64,000 nucleotides of DNA from Flavobacterium luteum (lineage in GTDB: Bacteria; Bacteroidota; Bacteroidia; Flavobacteriales; Flavobacteriaceae), in contig NZ_WAEM01000002.1 of the NCBI RefSeq assembly GCF_008806775.1, positions 434,001 through 498,000 on the forward strand, read 5' to 3'. This document shows positions 44,159 to 55,615 of this stretch, piece by piece (the first letter of the stretch is position 1; the number at the start of each line of letters is the position of its first letter). The position numbers and the translations under genes are program-made. The notes beneath the pieces are model-generated. The model had not been told where the DNA came from and searched no databases. It saw only the letters and a list, made by a program, of their open reading frames with translations.

Positions 44159-45307
44159 TTAGCATAAAAAAACAAAAGTACTCAACAATCGCAACACTTC
44201 CGATATTTCTTGTTTAGAATTATAACTATGCAAACAAAATCGCAGACGTTCCTGTCCTTCTGGAACTGTTGGTGACAAAATGGCTTTTACATCATATCCG
44301 CATTCTATAATTTTTTTTGCTGCCGTTTTTACATTATCATTCCCAGGTATTATTGCGCTTTGAATTGCTGATTTACTTCTAACAAATAAAGGTTTTAGCC
44401 CAAATACATTTTTTTCTTGATTGAAATGAATGATGTTGTCTCTTAATTTTTGAATATTCTTTGTTTGCTCTAAATGTTTATACCCAATTAAAATTGTAGC
44501 AACAGCATGAGGAGAAAGTCCTGTTGTGTAAATAAAACTTCTTGAGAAATTAATTAAATATTCTTTAAGTTCTATACTTCCTACTATTGCTGCTCCGTGA
44601 CAACCCAGCCCTTTCCCGAAAGTTATTATTCTTGCAAAAACATTATCCTGCAGTTCTTCTAATTGAAGAATTCCTTCGCCTTTTGAACCAAAAACTCCAA
44701 GAGCATGAGCTTCGTCAACAACCAATTGACAGTTGAATTTATTAGAAAGCTGAACGAATCCTTCTAAATTTGGAGTATCTCCATCCATAGAGAATACACT
44801 TTCTGTAACGATGTAAATTTCGGATTCCTCCTTTTGAAATCGTTGAATTAAGTGTTCTAAATCTTCTAAATCATTGTGCTTGAATTTATATGATTTTGCG
44901 TTAGACAATTGCAATCCATCCCGAATAGAAGCATGGCTTAATTCGTCATATAAAATAAAATCGCCTTTTTGAGGAACAGAACTAAAAAAACCAATATTAG
45001 CATCGTAACCTGAATTAAAAATTAAGGCAGCCTCAGACTGATGAAATTGGGCAATACGTTTTTCTGCTTTTTGATATAATTGATGATTTCCAGACAATAA
45101 TCGGGACCCTGTTGCTCCGTTTGTTTTGATGTTTTTATATATAAGATATTGATGAGATTCTTGAAAAATAATTTCAGAATGAGCAAAGCCTATATAATCG
45201 TTAGAAGCAAAATCAACTAAAGTATTATTGATAGGAAGTACTCTTAAAGCGTTATTTTGCTTTCGCATTTCGAGTTTTGCAGAAAGATTTTTAGGGAAGT
45301 ATTTCAT
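44159..45307 (-). CDS. bioF: 8-amino-7-oxononanoate synthase
   Basis: BioF joins pimeloyl thioester and L-alanine to make KAPA, with PLP. I start at the ATG at 45307 (382 aa, MKYFPKNLSAKLEMRKQNN), not at the TTG five codons earlier. DFASNDYIGFA is near residue 32, GSTGSRLLSGNH-type sequence reads here as GATGSRLLSGNH, the PLP-holding VVDEAHALGVFG is near 195 and the Schiff-base Lys is in ITFGKGLGCHGAA. A minus-strand TATTTTTG (45346-45339) may be the -7 box of the bio operon. Confidence 0.94.
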   Translation of the reverse strand: MKYFPKNLSAKLEMRKQNNALRVLPINNTLVDFASNDYIGFAHSEIIFQESHQYLIYKNIKTNGATGSRLLSGNHQLYQKAEKRIAQFHQSEAALIFNSGYDANIGFFSSVPQKGDFILYDELSHASIRDGLQLSNAKSYKFKHNDLEDLEHLIQRFQKEESEIYIVTESVFSMDGDTPNLEGFVQLSNKFNCQLVVDEAHALGVFGSKGEGILQLEELQDNVFARIITFGKGLGCHGAAIVGSIELKEYLINFSRSFIYTTGLSPHAVATILIGYKHLEQTKNIQKLRDNIIHFNQEKNVFGLKPLFVRSKSAIQSAIIPGNDNVKTAAKKIIECGYDVKAILSPTVPEGQERLRFCLHSYNSKQEISEVLRLLSTFVFLC

Positions 45308-45345
45308 TATGCCATAAAACAATTAGTGTTTAGTTGCTCAAAAAT

Positions 45346-45379
45346 AAAAAAAGCCAAACAATACTGCTTGGCTTTTTTA
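45346..45379 (-). terminator. Terminator of atpD-atpC
   Basis: AAAAAAGCCAA (45347-45357) pairs with TTGGCTTTTTT (45368-45378) around a 10-base loop. It lies 18 bases after atpC on the minus strand and just upstream of bioF. Confidence 0.8.
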
Positions 45380-45396
45380 TTTAATTTTAAATTATT

Positions 45397-45678
45397 TTAG
45401 TCTACTAAAACAATTACTTTATTGTCTTTCATTTCAATAGTTCCAGAAGTAATACTGAGCGTATAATTTTGCTCATTTACTTTAATAAATTTATCTCGAA
45501 TGTCTTTATTAAAAATAAAGCTTGGTGCTACCATTTTTACAACTCCTTCTTTTAAAGTAGATACTATTGGTGCGTGATGATTCAATATTTGGAAACTACC
45601 GTCAACTCCTGGCAGAGAAACCGAAGTCACTTCGCCTGAAAATAATTTTGCTTCTGGTGATACTATTTCTAATAACAT
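45397..45678 (-). CDS. atpC: ATP synthase epsilon subunit, short form
   Basis: The epsilon subunit links the rotor to the catalytic head of F1. The 93-aa protein has the N-terminal beta-sandwich only: MLLEIVSPEAKLFSGEVTSV and LPGVDGSFQILNHHAPIVST. The C-terminal helical hairpin that inhibits ATP hydrolysis in many bacteria is absent. From family knowledge this short form is usual in Bacteroidota. It follows atpD by 91 bases that hold tandem AAGTTA-like words, on the minus strand, and ends before a terminator. Confidence 0.93.
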   Translation of the reverse strand: MLLEIVSPEAKLFSGEVTSVSLPGVDGSFQILNHHAPIVSTLKEGVVKMVAPSFIFNKDIRDKFIKVNEQNYTLSITSGTIEMKDNKVIVLVD

Positions 45679-45769
45679 AGTTATGAGTTATAAGTTATGG
45701 GCTAGGAGTTATTGGTTAGAAAATGAAGCATTTTTACTTCTAACTTCTTACATTTAACTTCCAACTTTA

Positions 45770-47284
<1,515 letters not shown>

Positions 47285-47365
47285 TTATGTATTTATTAAA
47301 TAGCGTTTTAGGTTTGTGAAAAACACCGAATTGAATCTGATCAAATGGATGCTTTTTTCAGAGTG

Positions 47366-47395
47366 CAAAGATAATTTTTTAAAATAAAAAATCAA
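47366..47395 (-). promoter_or_regulatory. atpD promoter
   Basis: On the minus strand TTG (47395-47393), 19 bases, then TATCTTTG (47373-47366) is a full consensus match. The transcript would start near 47359, giving atpD a leader of about 78 bases. Confidence 0.75.
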
Positions 47396-47475
47396 CACTT
47401 TTTTTAGTAAAATAAATTCTATTTTTTTTGAAGGGAATAATTCTCTAATAACAGATTTTATAGATAGCACAAAAA

Positions 47476-47508
47476 ATAAAAAACCACCACAAAAAATGTG
47501 ATGGTTTT
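47476..47508 (-). terminator. Terminator after the SGNH hydrolase gene
   Basis: AAACCACCACA and TGTGATGGTTT form an 11-bp stem with one mismatch; on the minus strand it ends in a T run. It lies 20 bases after the stop of the gene at 47528. Confidence 0.75.
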
Positions 47509-47527
47509 AGATAGAAGAGATTTTATT

Positions 47528-49006
47528 TTAAAAATCAGCGGCATCTTTAGGGAATAAAATTCTATAATTTCCTAAATTTACACCTTTTAAATTGGACCCA
47601 TATTTACCATTTATTGCTTCAATAAATTTATTTGCAAATAAGGCATATCCTCTTGGTGTTGGATGAAATCCGTCAAGCGAAAAAGCACCTCCTGTAACAA
47701 ATGAAGCATTTAAAGTGTAGTTGTTGGCTGTAATGCCTTTTGTTGCCAAGTCATTCATTAATGTTTTAAGGTTTACAAAAGCTAAATCATTTGCTGTTGC
47801 TGCTGCTTGAATAATTGCATTATATGCATCTACTGCTACTCTAGTTTCTAGAACTTCCTCTTTAGAAAGCACCCACTTATCACCTAGTGGCACTGAAACA
47901 CCATTAACAAATTGTGGATTACCACCAACAGTAGTTCCTATAAATGAACTTGCTGGCAAAACAATTAAATCTTCGGCAGTTGCCTGTCTCATACTTACCA
48001 ATGCTGGATTAATTCCTGTTAAATCTGTAAGATATTCATCCATAATTACTACAGCATTTCCGGGACCTGGTCGAAAAGTAATAGTTCTCTTTGCTATTTC
48101 TGCATCAGCATTAGCCTGACTCATTAAGTTATTAGCTACTAGGAAGGCAAATGCTTTAGTTATACCAGCATTATAAGCACCATACGCTGCAAGACTATTA
48201 AGCTGAGCCACAGTCGCTGCGTCTAATGGCACCGGATTATAAGGTACCGCTCTAAAATGAGGCAAAGCATCAACATAAGGTATATTGCCTATGACCCCTT
48301 TACGACCTCCTGCTGAAAGCTGAGAAAGTATGGAATTATATGCTCCATTAAAAGTAGCCGTTGGAGTTATTGGGTCTGTACCATCACCACCAGAAAGTGC
48401 GTACCCGAGCACATCATTACCCCCAATCCATAAAGAAAAGAAGGTTGGCGATTGACTTAAAGCATCAGCGACAACCGTTGTTGCTGGTGTGGAAGCAAAT
48501 CTAGCAAAATAGGGGTTTCCTGCTGCACTACCGTAACCTGGAAAAAGTAAATGAAAGCTTTTTGCTCCTGGTATACCCATGTTGTTAAAAGGACCTGTGA
48601 GTATAGTGGTTGGATTAGTAGTACTCGTTCCTAGTGCTGGCTGTATTTTTGGCGTACCGTTTGGGTTAAATCCAAAAATGGCTAATCTTGGACCAAATGC
48701 AGGATTTCCGCCTATAAAGCCTCCGGTATTATCTGCCATAAATGGATTAGTAAAGTCTCCACCTCCAACAAGTGCAAACTGCTGTGCTAAAATATTTGGA
48801 TAGGATCCTTTCTGACCCTCAATAAACAAAGCTCCATCGGAAAAACCCGCAGCATAGGAATCTCCTATTGCAACATATTTAGAAAAATCGGCAGTTCCAG
48901 CAGTTAATGGTAAGCCATCTGAGCTATCATAAGTAATTATCTCGTTGTCATTGCAAGCTATAAAGGTTACCGAAACCAAAAATAGCCATTTTATATTTTT
49001 TATCAT
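47528..49006 (-). CDS. SGNH/GDSL-type hydrolase lipoprotein
   Basis: The 492-aa protein is a serine esterase of the SGNH type. It has a lipoprotein signal peptide with the lipobox Cys at 18 (FIAC), the nucleophile in VAIGDSYAAGF (Ser50), the block III Asn in WIGGNDVLGYA, and the catalytic Asp and His in LDGFHPTPRGYALFAN near the end. It would be tethered to the outer or inner membrane. It lies 30 bases after the TonB-dependent receptor gene and is surely cotranscribed, which suggests the pair handles an esterified, perhaps lipid-like, substrate. Confidence 0.9.
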   Translation of the reverse strand: MIKNIKWLFLVSVTFIACNDNEIITYDSSDGLPLTAGTADFSKYVAIGDSYAAGFSDGALFIEGQKGSYPNILAQQFALVGGGDFTNPFMADNTGGFIGGNPAFGPRLAIFGFNPNGTPKIQPALGTSTTNPTTILTGPFNNMGIPGAKSFHLLFPGYGSAAGNPYFARFASTPATTVVADALSQSPTFFSLWIGGNDVLGYALSGGDGTDPITPTATFNGAYNSILSQLSAGGRKGVIGNIPYVDALPHFRAVPYNPVPLDAATVAQLNSLAAYGAYNAGITKAFAFLVANNLMSQANADAEIAKRTITFRPGPGNAVVIMDEYLTDLTGINPALVSMRQATAEDLIVLPASSFIGTTVGGNPQFVNGVSVPLGDKWVLSKEEVLETRVAVDAYNAIIQAAATANDLAFVNLKTLMNDLATKGITANNYTLNASFVTGGAFSLDGFHPTPRGYALFANKFIEAINGKYGSNLKGVNLGNYRILFPKDAADF

Positions 49007-49036
49007 GATATTTAAATTTAAGTATTATTGGTTTAT

Positions 49037-51919
49037 TTATGGGGTAATTGTCCATGAAACAAAATATTGTTGACCTATAAGTCCAGCTCCTAGAACCTGA
49101 CCGTACTCTTTACCTCCTAGATTTGTTGCGCCTATTTTGATAATTGATTTTAAATTAGTCAAACTATAATTGGCTTGCATATCAATAACGGTTGCTTCTT
49201 TAATAATACCATCTGCAAAAGTCGATTCCCAAATGTATTCTGAATTCCATCTTCCACTAACTGAAATTCCAAAATTTTTAAATAATTTATCATTGCCTAG
49301 CGTTGCTTTTACTCTGTGCTTAGGCGTATTGAAACTAGCTTCAAAGTCAGGGTCTTTTGCTTGATCGAAATCAAATTGAGCATAATTGTAGTTTCCACTA
49401 AGTTCAAAGTCTTTATACACTTTTTTAGATAATCCTAAACCAAATCCAAGAGATTTTACCGTTAGACTCGTATTGGTGTATACTTGATAGGTTCTAACAT
49501 CTCTATTTACAAGTGCTTTGGTTGCGGAATTATCTGAAAAATCGGTTGGGTTTGTTTCGGCATTTCCATAATAAGGAGTAACAACATTAAATCCTCCAAT
49601 AAAATCATTATAAATATTATAATATCCATTGATATCCAATGCAAAACCTTTAATTGTGCCTCTATACCCTAGATCAAAAGCTTTAACTTGTTCTGGTTTA
49701 ACAATAGGCACATTCGCTTTGACCAAATTCTCGGCGGCATCTGCTAAACCTGAAGGCGGTCCAGCTCTATAAGCATCGTCAAATGCAAAATAAGATCTCT
49801 CCGTAAAAGAATTTTCATAAGCATCACGACCAGATAAAGTTATTGTACCTGTTGGCCCAATTCCTAATACTGTTTGCCCCGCAGCAGATATTTCATTATT
49901 GTTGTCAGGATCTCCACCTCTAACTTCAGTATAACGGTCTAAATTGTCAGGAGCAGATCCAACTAAAGCTCTTGGACCAATATCAAATCCTATATATTGG
50001 TCTTGAGTTGTTGGATTACGGAAACCCGTTTGAAAAGACCCTCTAATGTTGTGATTCTTTTGTTCATCTAATGCATATACAAAAGACAATCTTGGAGAAT
50101 AGTTTCCGTCAAAGTTTTTAGCTTTGTCATATCGAATAGACCCAGTTAGTTTTAACTTATCATTCATTAATTTTTTCTGTGCTTGAGTATAAACCCCATA
50201 TTCATTGTATCTAATTGACCCTACATCATCTGTATAAATTCTGCCAAAAGAGTTTAAATCATATACTCTATAGGAACCGCCTACTTGAATTTCAACTGGT
50301 TTTATAATATCCCTAAAATTATAATTAGCATCTGAATGATATATATGAGAATTATCTACTAATTTCGATCCTTTTAAAACATCTGGATTGGCAATAACTC
50401 TGTTGAAAGCCTCTTTAAACTCTGGTGTACCTGGTAATAATCTACCTGTATCGGCTTTACTTCTTGCATAAGCATGTGCTTCTGCAGGTGTAGTACCAGT
50501 TCCTGGTACCAACCCTAAAGTAGCATTACCATATGCCGAGCCATAATCCTTAAACCATTGTGTATCAGATTTCCAAGCTCTATTGATGTTTAATGCTGTA
50601 AAAGTCATGTCATAAGATCTTCCTCCATCTTCAGTAGTAGTATATCCTCTTACAAAGAAATTTTTCCCTTTAAATTCAATTTTATGCTGTTGCATAAAAA
50701 ACCCATTTAAATTGTATCGACTGGCGCCTTGATATACTGAGTTCCCTATACCAAATTTAGATTGCCATATCATTTCTACATCTTTAAGCTTTTCTGAATT
50801 TGCCCATGGTTTAAAGTGTAAAGAGAAATCCATTTTTGCGTTTTTCACCAAACTTTCAGTAAGGTCAGTTTCGTTATATCCTGTTCGCGAGATGTCAATA
50901 TTTGGCAATAAATTGTAAGCAGATGAGCCAAAAGCATTTCTGTTTTTAAGGTTTAGAAAGGCTTCGTCTCCGTAAACGTTGACACCGTTGTAGCTAGGGT
51001 CAGTTCTATTTACTCCTATGACTTCATCGCCGCTTTTAGTTAGACCATTGTAATTGGTAGCGTACCAATCGGTACCTTTCATAAAAGTAAAGTTAGCTTT
51101 TGCCGCAAAATGAGGCGTGAGAGCTTTTGCTACTCTTACTCCATAATCATAAAAATCATTGGTTCCTGCTGCCTTTTGACTTGTATTTCCGTATTTAGCA
51201 TAAGCTGTAATACCTTGACTGGTAAAAGGGCTTTGACTAGTCATGAACAAAATTCCATTAAAGGCGTTTGCACCATATAAAGCAGACGATGCTCCCGGTA
51301 GTAGTTCTACGCTTTGCACATCAATTTCAGAAACACCTATTAAATTTCCTAAAACAAAGTTTAATAAAGGAGAGGAATTGTCCATTCCGTCTACTAATTG
51401 TAAAAATCTAGTATTAGCAACTGTTGCAAAACCACGAGTATTTATTGATTTAAAAGACAAACTACTGGTATTCATTTGAACTTCTTTTAGATTCTCTAAT
51501 CCGTCATAAAATGAAGGTGCAGCAGCTCTTTTTACATCTTTAATTGTAAATCTTTCAATAGTTACTGGGGATTCCCTAACTCTCTCAGGGGTTCTAGAAG
51601 CGGAAACTACGATTTCATTTAATAACGTTTCTTCATCATCAAGGTTTACGCTAACTTTTTGATTTTTTGATTTAATTTCTATTTTCTTAGTTCCATAACC
51701 AACACTAGAAACCTCTATAGTATAAGGAGGATTTTTAGAGGTGTTTAACACAAAATTACCTTCTTGGTCGGTAACTGTTCCTGCTGAATCTCCGATAATT
51801 TTAATATTGGCTCCAGGAATTGGCTTTTTATTGCCATCTTTAACAACGCCTGTAATTGTACTTTGCGAGTAAGTTATACCGCAAAAAAACAACGACAAAA
51901 TATACAAATACACTTTCAT
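49037..51919 (-). CDS. TonB-dependent outer membrane receptor
   Basis: The 960-aa protein has a signal peptide (MKVYLYILSLFFCGITYSQ), an N-terminal carboxypeptidase-like regulatory domain (TGVVKDGNKKPIPGANIKI ... YTIEVSSVGYGTKKIEI, about 22-90), a plug domain (VVSASRTPERVRESPVTIER onward, about 105-230) and a long beta barrel ending in an aromatic-rich strand (GQQYFVSWTITP). It would move a large ligand into the periplasm at the cost of TonB energy. No SusD partner follows; instead an SGNH hydrolase lipoprotein does. The ligand is not known. Confidence 0.93.
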   Translation of the reverse strand: MKVYLYILSLFFCGITYSQSTITGVVKDGNKKPIPGANIKIIGDSAGTVTDQEGNFVLNTSKNPPYTIEVSSVGYGTKKIEIKSKNQKVSVNLDDEETLLNEIVVSASRTPERVRESPVTIERFTIKDVKRAAAPSFYDGLENLKEVQMNTSSLSFKSINTRGFATVANTRFLQLVDGMDNSSPLLNFVLGNLIGVSEIDVQSVELLPGASSALYGANAFNGILFMTSQSPFTSQGITAYAKYGNTSQKAAGTNDFYDYGVRVAKALTPHFAAKANFTFMKGTDWYATNYNGLTKSGDEVIGVNRTDPSYNGVNVYGDEAFLNLKNRNAFGSSAYNLLPNIDISRTGYNETDLTESLVKNAKMDFSLHFKPWANSEKLKDVEMIWQSKFGIGNSVYQGASRYNLNGFFMQQHKIEFKGKNFFVRGYTTTEDGGRSYDMTFTALNINRAWKSDTQWFKDYGSAYGNATLGLVPGTGTTPAEAHAYARSKADTGRLLPGTPEFKEAFNRVIANPDVLKGSKLVDNSHIYHSDANYNFRDIIKPVEIQVGGSYRVYDLNSFGRIYTDDVGSIRYNEYGVYTQAQKKLMNDKLKLTGSIRYDKAKNFDGNYSPRLSFVYALDEQKNHNIRGSFQTGFRNPTTQDQYIGFDIGPRALVGSAPDNLDRYTEVRGGDPDNNNEISAAGQTVLGIGPTGTITLSGRDAYENSFTERSYFAFDDAYRAGPPSGLADAAENLVKANVPIVKPEQVKAFDLGYRGTIKGFALDINGYYNIYNDFIGGFNVVTPYYGNAETNPTDFSDNSATKALVNRDVRTYQVYTNTSLTVKSLGFGLGLSKKVYKDFELSGNYNYAQFDFDQAKDPDFEASFNTPKHRVKATLGNDKLFKNFGISVSGRWNSEYIWESTFADGIIKEATVIDMQANYSLTNLKSIIKIGATNLGGKEYGQVLGAGLIGQQYFVSWTITP

Positions 51920-52190
51920 TTAGTTTAAATTTTGTTGGTTTATGAAGCCAAAATACAAATATTTTTGAAATTAATAAAAATTAGAACGGTTAATTTATAA
52001 TTTTATATTAATTAATGAATTATATTAAACATTTCTCATTTTAAGAAAAACTAAACTTTTATTGACATTTTAAGAATAAGCCTAAAAAAAATACTATGCA
52101 TGCCTATTATTTGATGCTGAATTTACATTTATAGCAAAAAAAACGTCCCGATATATCGAGACGTTATCATTAAAATATTTAAAACTTTAA
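51920..52190. other. Intergenic region with terminator for glmS
   Basis: No gene is apparent. AACGTC (52142-52147) and GACGTT (52160-52165) enclose the palindrome CGATATATCG, making a stem of 11 bp with one mismatch that ends in a T run on the minus strand: the terminator of the glmS operon. The rest, up to the TonB receptor start, is AT-rich; a consensus promoter for that gene is not obvious. Confidence 0.7.
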
Positions 52191-54035
52191 CTATTCAACC
52201 GTGACTGATTTAGCTAAATTTCTTGGCTGATCGACATTACAACCTCTTAATACCGCAATATGATAGGATAGTAATTGTAAGGGAATTGTAGTTAATAAGG
52301 GAGATAAAGCATCAGATGTATCTGGAATTTCTATAACATAATCTGCTAATTCACGAACTTGAGTGTCGCCTTTTGTGACAACAGCAATAATTTTGCCGCT
52401 TCTTGATTTAATTTCTTGGATATTACTTACCACCTTATCATAATGCCCTTGTTTAGGAGCAATCACGACTACTGGCATATGTTCATCTATTAAAGCAATT
52501 GGGCCGTGTTTCATTTCTGCAGCAGGATAACCTTCTGCATGAATATAAGAAATCTCTTTAAGCTTCAAAGCTCCTTCTAAAGCTACTGGGAAATTATACC
52601 CTCTACCTAAATACAAACAATTAGGAGCATCTTTAAATTTTGTAGCAATTTCTTTTGCTTTATCATTTGTAGTTAATGCCTCAGCAACTTTCTCTGGTAT
52701 AAGTTCTAACTCTTGTAAATACCTGTGGAAATCTGAATTTGAAAGTGTTCCTTTGGCTTTAGCTAAGCGCAAAGCTATCATGGTTAAAACTGTTATTTGA
52801 GTAGTGAATGCTTTTGTAGAAGCAACTCCAATTTCTGGCCCTGCATGTGTATAAGCACCTGCATGAGTTTCTCTAGATATTGAAGAACCTACAACATTAC
52901 AAACACCAAATACAAAAGCTCCTTTTTCTTTCGCTAATTTAATTGCGGCAAGAGTATCAGCGGTTTCTCCTGATTGAGATATTGCAATCACTACATCATT
53001 CTTATTAATAATTGGATTTCTATATCTAAATTCAGAAGCGTACTCCACCTCAACAGAAATTCTTGCAAATTCCTCTATAATATATTCAGCTACTAAACCA
53101 GCATGCCAAGATGTTCCGCAAGCTACTATTATAATTCTATCAGCATTTAAGAACTTTTCTAAATTATCTTCTATACCTGCCATTTGAATTAGGCCTTGAT
53201 TGGCATGAAGCCTTCCTCTATAAGTGTCTTTTATTACATTAGGCTGTTCGTAAATTTCCTTAAGCATGAAATGATCATAACCCCCTTTTTCGATCTGCTC
53301 TAAATTCATTTGTAATTCCTGAATATAAGGATCCACTAGAGTATCATCTTTAATTTTTCTAATTTTTAAAGGCTTGTCTAAACTAACAATTGCCATCTCC
53401 TCATCTTCTAAATAAATCGCATTTGATGTATATTCAATAAAAGGTGACGCATCAGAAGCTATAAAAAATTCGTTTTCTCCTACACCTATTGCTAACGGAC
53501 TTCCTAAACGTGCAACTATTATTTCATCTGGGTTTTGTTTGTCAAACACGCAAATTGCATAAGCACCAACCACTTGATTTAAGGCAACTTGAACGGCTTT
53601 TCCAAGCTTTAATTTTTCTTTTTTCTGAACTTCTTCAATTAAGTTAACTAAAACTTCAGTATCAGTATCTGAATGAAAAACATATCCTCTTTTGATTAAT
53701 TCTTTTTTTAACGGCTCATAATTTTCTATAATTCCGTTGTGAATTATTGCTAAATTACCAGAGTTTGACATATGTGGGTGCGAGTTTACATCATTAGGCA
53801 CTCCGTGAGTAGCCCAACGAGTGTGTCCCATTCCTATAGTTCCATTTGTAGAAATTTCTTTTGAAATTTCTTCCAAATCAGAAACTTTACCTTTAGTTTT
53901 AGAAAGTTTTAAATCTATCCCATCATACAAGATTAATCCTGCACTATCATATCCTCTGTATTCTAATCGTTTTAGCCCTTTTATAATAATTGGGTATGCT
54001 TCTCTATGTCCTATGTATCCTACTATTCCGCACAT
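52191..54035 (-). CDS. glmS: Glucosamine-6-phosphate synthase (isomerising)
   Basis: GlmS makes glucosamine 6-phosphate from fructose 6-phosphate and glutamine, the first step to cell-wall amino sugars. The 614-aa protein starts MCGIVGYIG with the glutaminase nucleophile Cys2, has GHTRWATHG near 76, and two SIS domains with CGTSWHAGLV, SQSGETADTL and the C-terminal NLAKSVTVE end. It is last in an operon after the starch-synthase-like and DUF4270 genes (9 bases from the latter). No leader ribozyme is seen; none is expected outside Firmicutes. Confidence 0.97.
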   Translation of the reverse strand: MCGIVGYIGHREAYPIIIKGLKRLEYRGYDSAGLILYDGIDLKLSKTKGKVSDLEEISKEISTNGTIGMGHTRWATHGVPNDVNSHPHMSNSGNLAIIHNGIIENYEPLKKELIKRGYVFHSDTDTEVLVNLIEEVQKKEKLKLGKAVQVALNQVVGAYAICVFDKQNPDEIIVARLGSPLAIGVGENEFFIASDASPFIEYTSNAIYLEDEEMAIVSLDKPLKIRKIKDDTLVDPYIQELQMNLEQIEKGGYDHFMLKEIYEQPNVIKDTYRGRLHANQGLIQMAGIEDNLEKFLNADRIIIVACGTSWHAGLVAEYIIEEFARISVEVEYASEFRYRNPIINKNDVVIAISQSGETADTLAAIKLAKEKGAFVFGVCNVVGSSISRETHAGAYTHAGPEIGVASTKAFTTQITVLTMIALRLAKAKGTLSNSDFHRYLQELELIPEKVAEALTTNDKAKEIATKFKDAPNCLYLGRGYNFPVALEGALKLKEISYIHAEGYPAAEMKHGPIALIDEHMPVVVIAPKQGHYDKVVSNIQEIKSRSGKIIAVVTKGDTQVRELADYVIEIPDTSDALSPLLTTIPLQLLSYHIAVLRGCNVDQPRNLAKSVTVE

Positions 54036-54043
54036 AATTTTAG

Positions 54044-55594
54044 TTAATTAGGTTTTGTATAATAAATTTCAAATTTCAATCTTTTGTCTTGATCTTCAGA
54101 TTTTGGATTCGTTCCAAATAAAACTGTTCCCAAAGGATTTATTACTGAAGATGTTGGTATTTGTTTTATGTTTCCAGCAAAAACTGGCGTTGCTAATTTT
54201 TTATTACTAACATCTGCAATGTTTTCTGTAACTACCAATCCCAATTTTACATTAGTAACTGTATCATTACTTATTAAATTCCTGATATGGTTTGTTAATC
54301 TGATTTTGTATCGTATTCCTCGTTTGCTAACTGTTTCTTTTTCAATTATTCCTCCATGAGTATTTTTATTAAACTTAGAAGACGAACCTAAAGATGAATC
54401 AAAAGTATAATCTAGTAATTGTTTTTTGTTGTTTAAATCATACAAATAGATTCTATTTGGCTCACTTGCGTTTGCCATAGTAGTTGCATCAATAGTAAAC
54501 GTTAGAATAGCATCATTAATAAGCCATTTGTTTGTTCTTAACAAATCTAATTCATTATCTTTAAAAATATTAATTACCCCCATTGAACCTTCGCCTCCCT
54601 TTAAATATAACTTCTCATCACCGTCTGTTGTATTTGGAGATGTTATTCCATCAATATAACTCTGAGAGTAATTGTTCTGAAACAAATTTACTGAATTTCC
54701 AGTTAAATTTAACACAATAGATTTCGAAACTCTATCTTTTTCATCTGTTTCGGTAAGTGATTTGTTCTCTTTATACTTTACGGTTATGGTACCTTTTCTA
54801 AAATCGATTAAAGCTAATTGCGAGGAAGTTCCTGACTTTTCTACTTTAAAATACAAACCTCTAAAATAATTTTTAAAAACATCATTAGTAGTTAACTTTC
54901 CTGGTGAAGCATTAATTATTTTTTCGGTAAAAAAATCCTTGTTTAGTGTTAGTTCAATACCAGGAGATTTTCTTGCAGTTACTTCTTTGGTTTCTGAATT
55001 TATTTCCGTTAGTTCAGCATCACTAAAAACAAACTCCTCGTTAGTATATAAAAGCTGTCCTTTTACATTATCAAAAAGACTGTTTTGATTAGTGTTATAA
55101 ACTTGACTGTCTTGAGTTGCTGGATCAAAATCTCTCATATAATATCCAGATTCATATATGCCTAGTTTAATTTTTGACGCTGCAGGTCCGTAAATTGAAT
55201 CTAATTCATAAATTCCGCCTACTCCATCTTCTTTAAGTTTTGTTTTTATGCTAAAATAAGGAATGTATAAAACAACACTCTCAATCTCTGGTTTTAAAGC
55301 AACATCTATAGTAGGATTTACTGTTTGTAAAACTACTTGAGTCGCAAAATTTGCAGTAGTTTCTCCAAAGGCTGGGTTATTATAAATCCCTAAAGCGTTT
55401 ATAGGGAGATTATTAGATTGTACTGGACCTAAATTTTGATTGAAAGCAACAACACTTTTTTCGAATTGTTTAATTTCAAAATTATCATCGCCAATGATAT
55501 CAGTTCCTATTCCGTTAAAATCTTTATCACAAGAAGCAAAAAAAATAGTTGTTAGAGCAAAAAGAATGTAACTTTTAAATGAATTATTGTTCAT
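54044..55594 (-). CDS. DUF4270 family lipoprotein
   Basis: The 516-aa protein has a lipoprotein signal (FASC, Cys22) followed by DKDFNGIGTDIIGDDNF, the mark of the DUF4270 family found in Bacteroidota. It continues with a beta-rich chain containing SVVLYIPYFS and LGIYNNPAFGETTANF. It would sit on the outer membrane or in the periplasm. Function unknown. The fixed neighbourhood with glmS, the starch-synthase-like gene and panC is common in Flavobacteria from memory, and suggests a cell-envelope role. Confidence 0.88.
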   Translation of the reverse strand: MNNNSFKSYILFALTTIFFASCDKDFNGIGTDIIGDDNFEIKQFEKSVVAFNQNLGPVQSNNLPINALGIYNNPAFGETTANFATQVVLQTVNPTIDVALKPEIESVVLYIPYFSIKTKLKEDGVGGIYELDSIYGPAASKIKLGIYESGYYMRDFDPATQDSQVYNTNQNSLFDNVKGQLLYTNEEFVFSDAELTEINSETKEVTARKSPGIELTLNKDFFTEKIINASPGKLTTNDVFKNYFRGLYFKVEKSGTSSQLALIDFRKGTITVKYKENKSLTETDEKDRVSKSIVLNLTGNSVNLFQNNYSQSYIDGITSPNTTDGDEKLYLKGGEGSMGVINIFKDNELDLLRTNKWLINDAILTFTIDATTMANASEPNRIYLYDLNNKKQLLDYTFDSSLGSSSKFNKNTHGGIIEKETVSKRGIRYKIRLTNHIRNLISNDTVTNVKLGLVVTENIADVSNKKLATPVFAGNIKQIPTSSVINPLGTVLFGTNPKSEDQDKRLKFEIYYTKPN

Positions 55595-55615
55595 GCTTGA
55601 CTTTAAATAATTATT

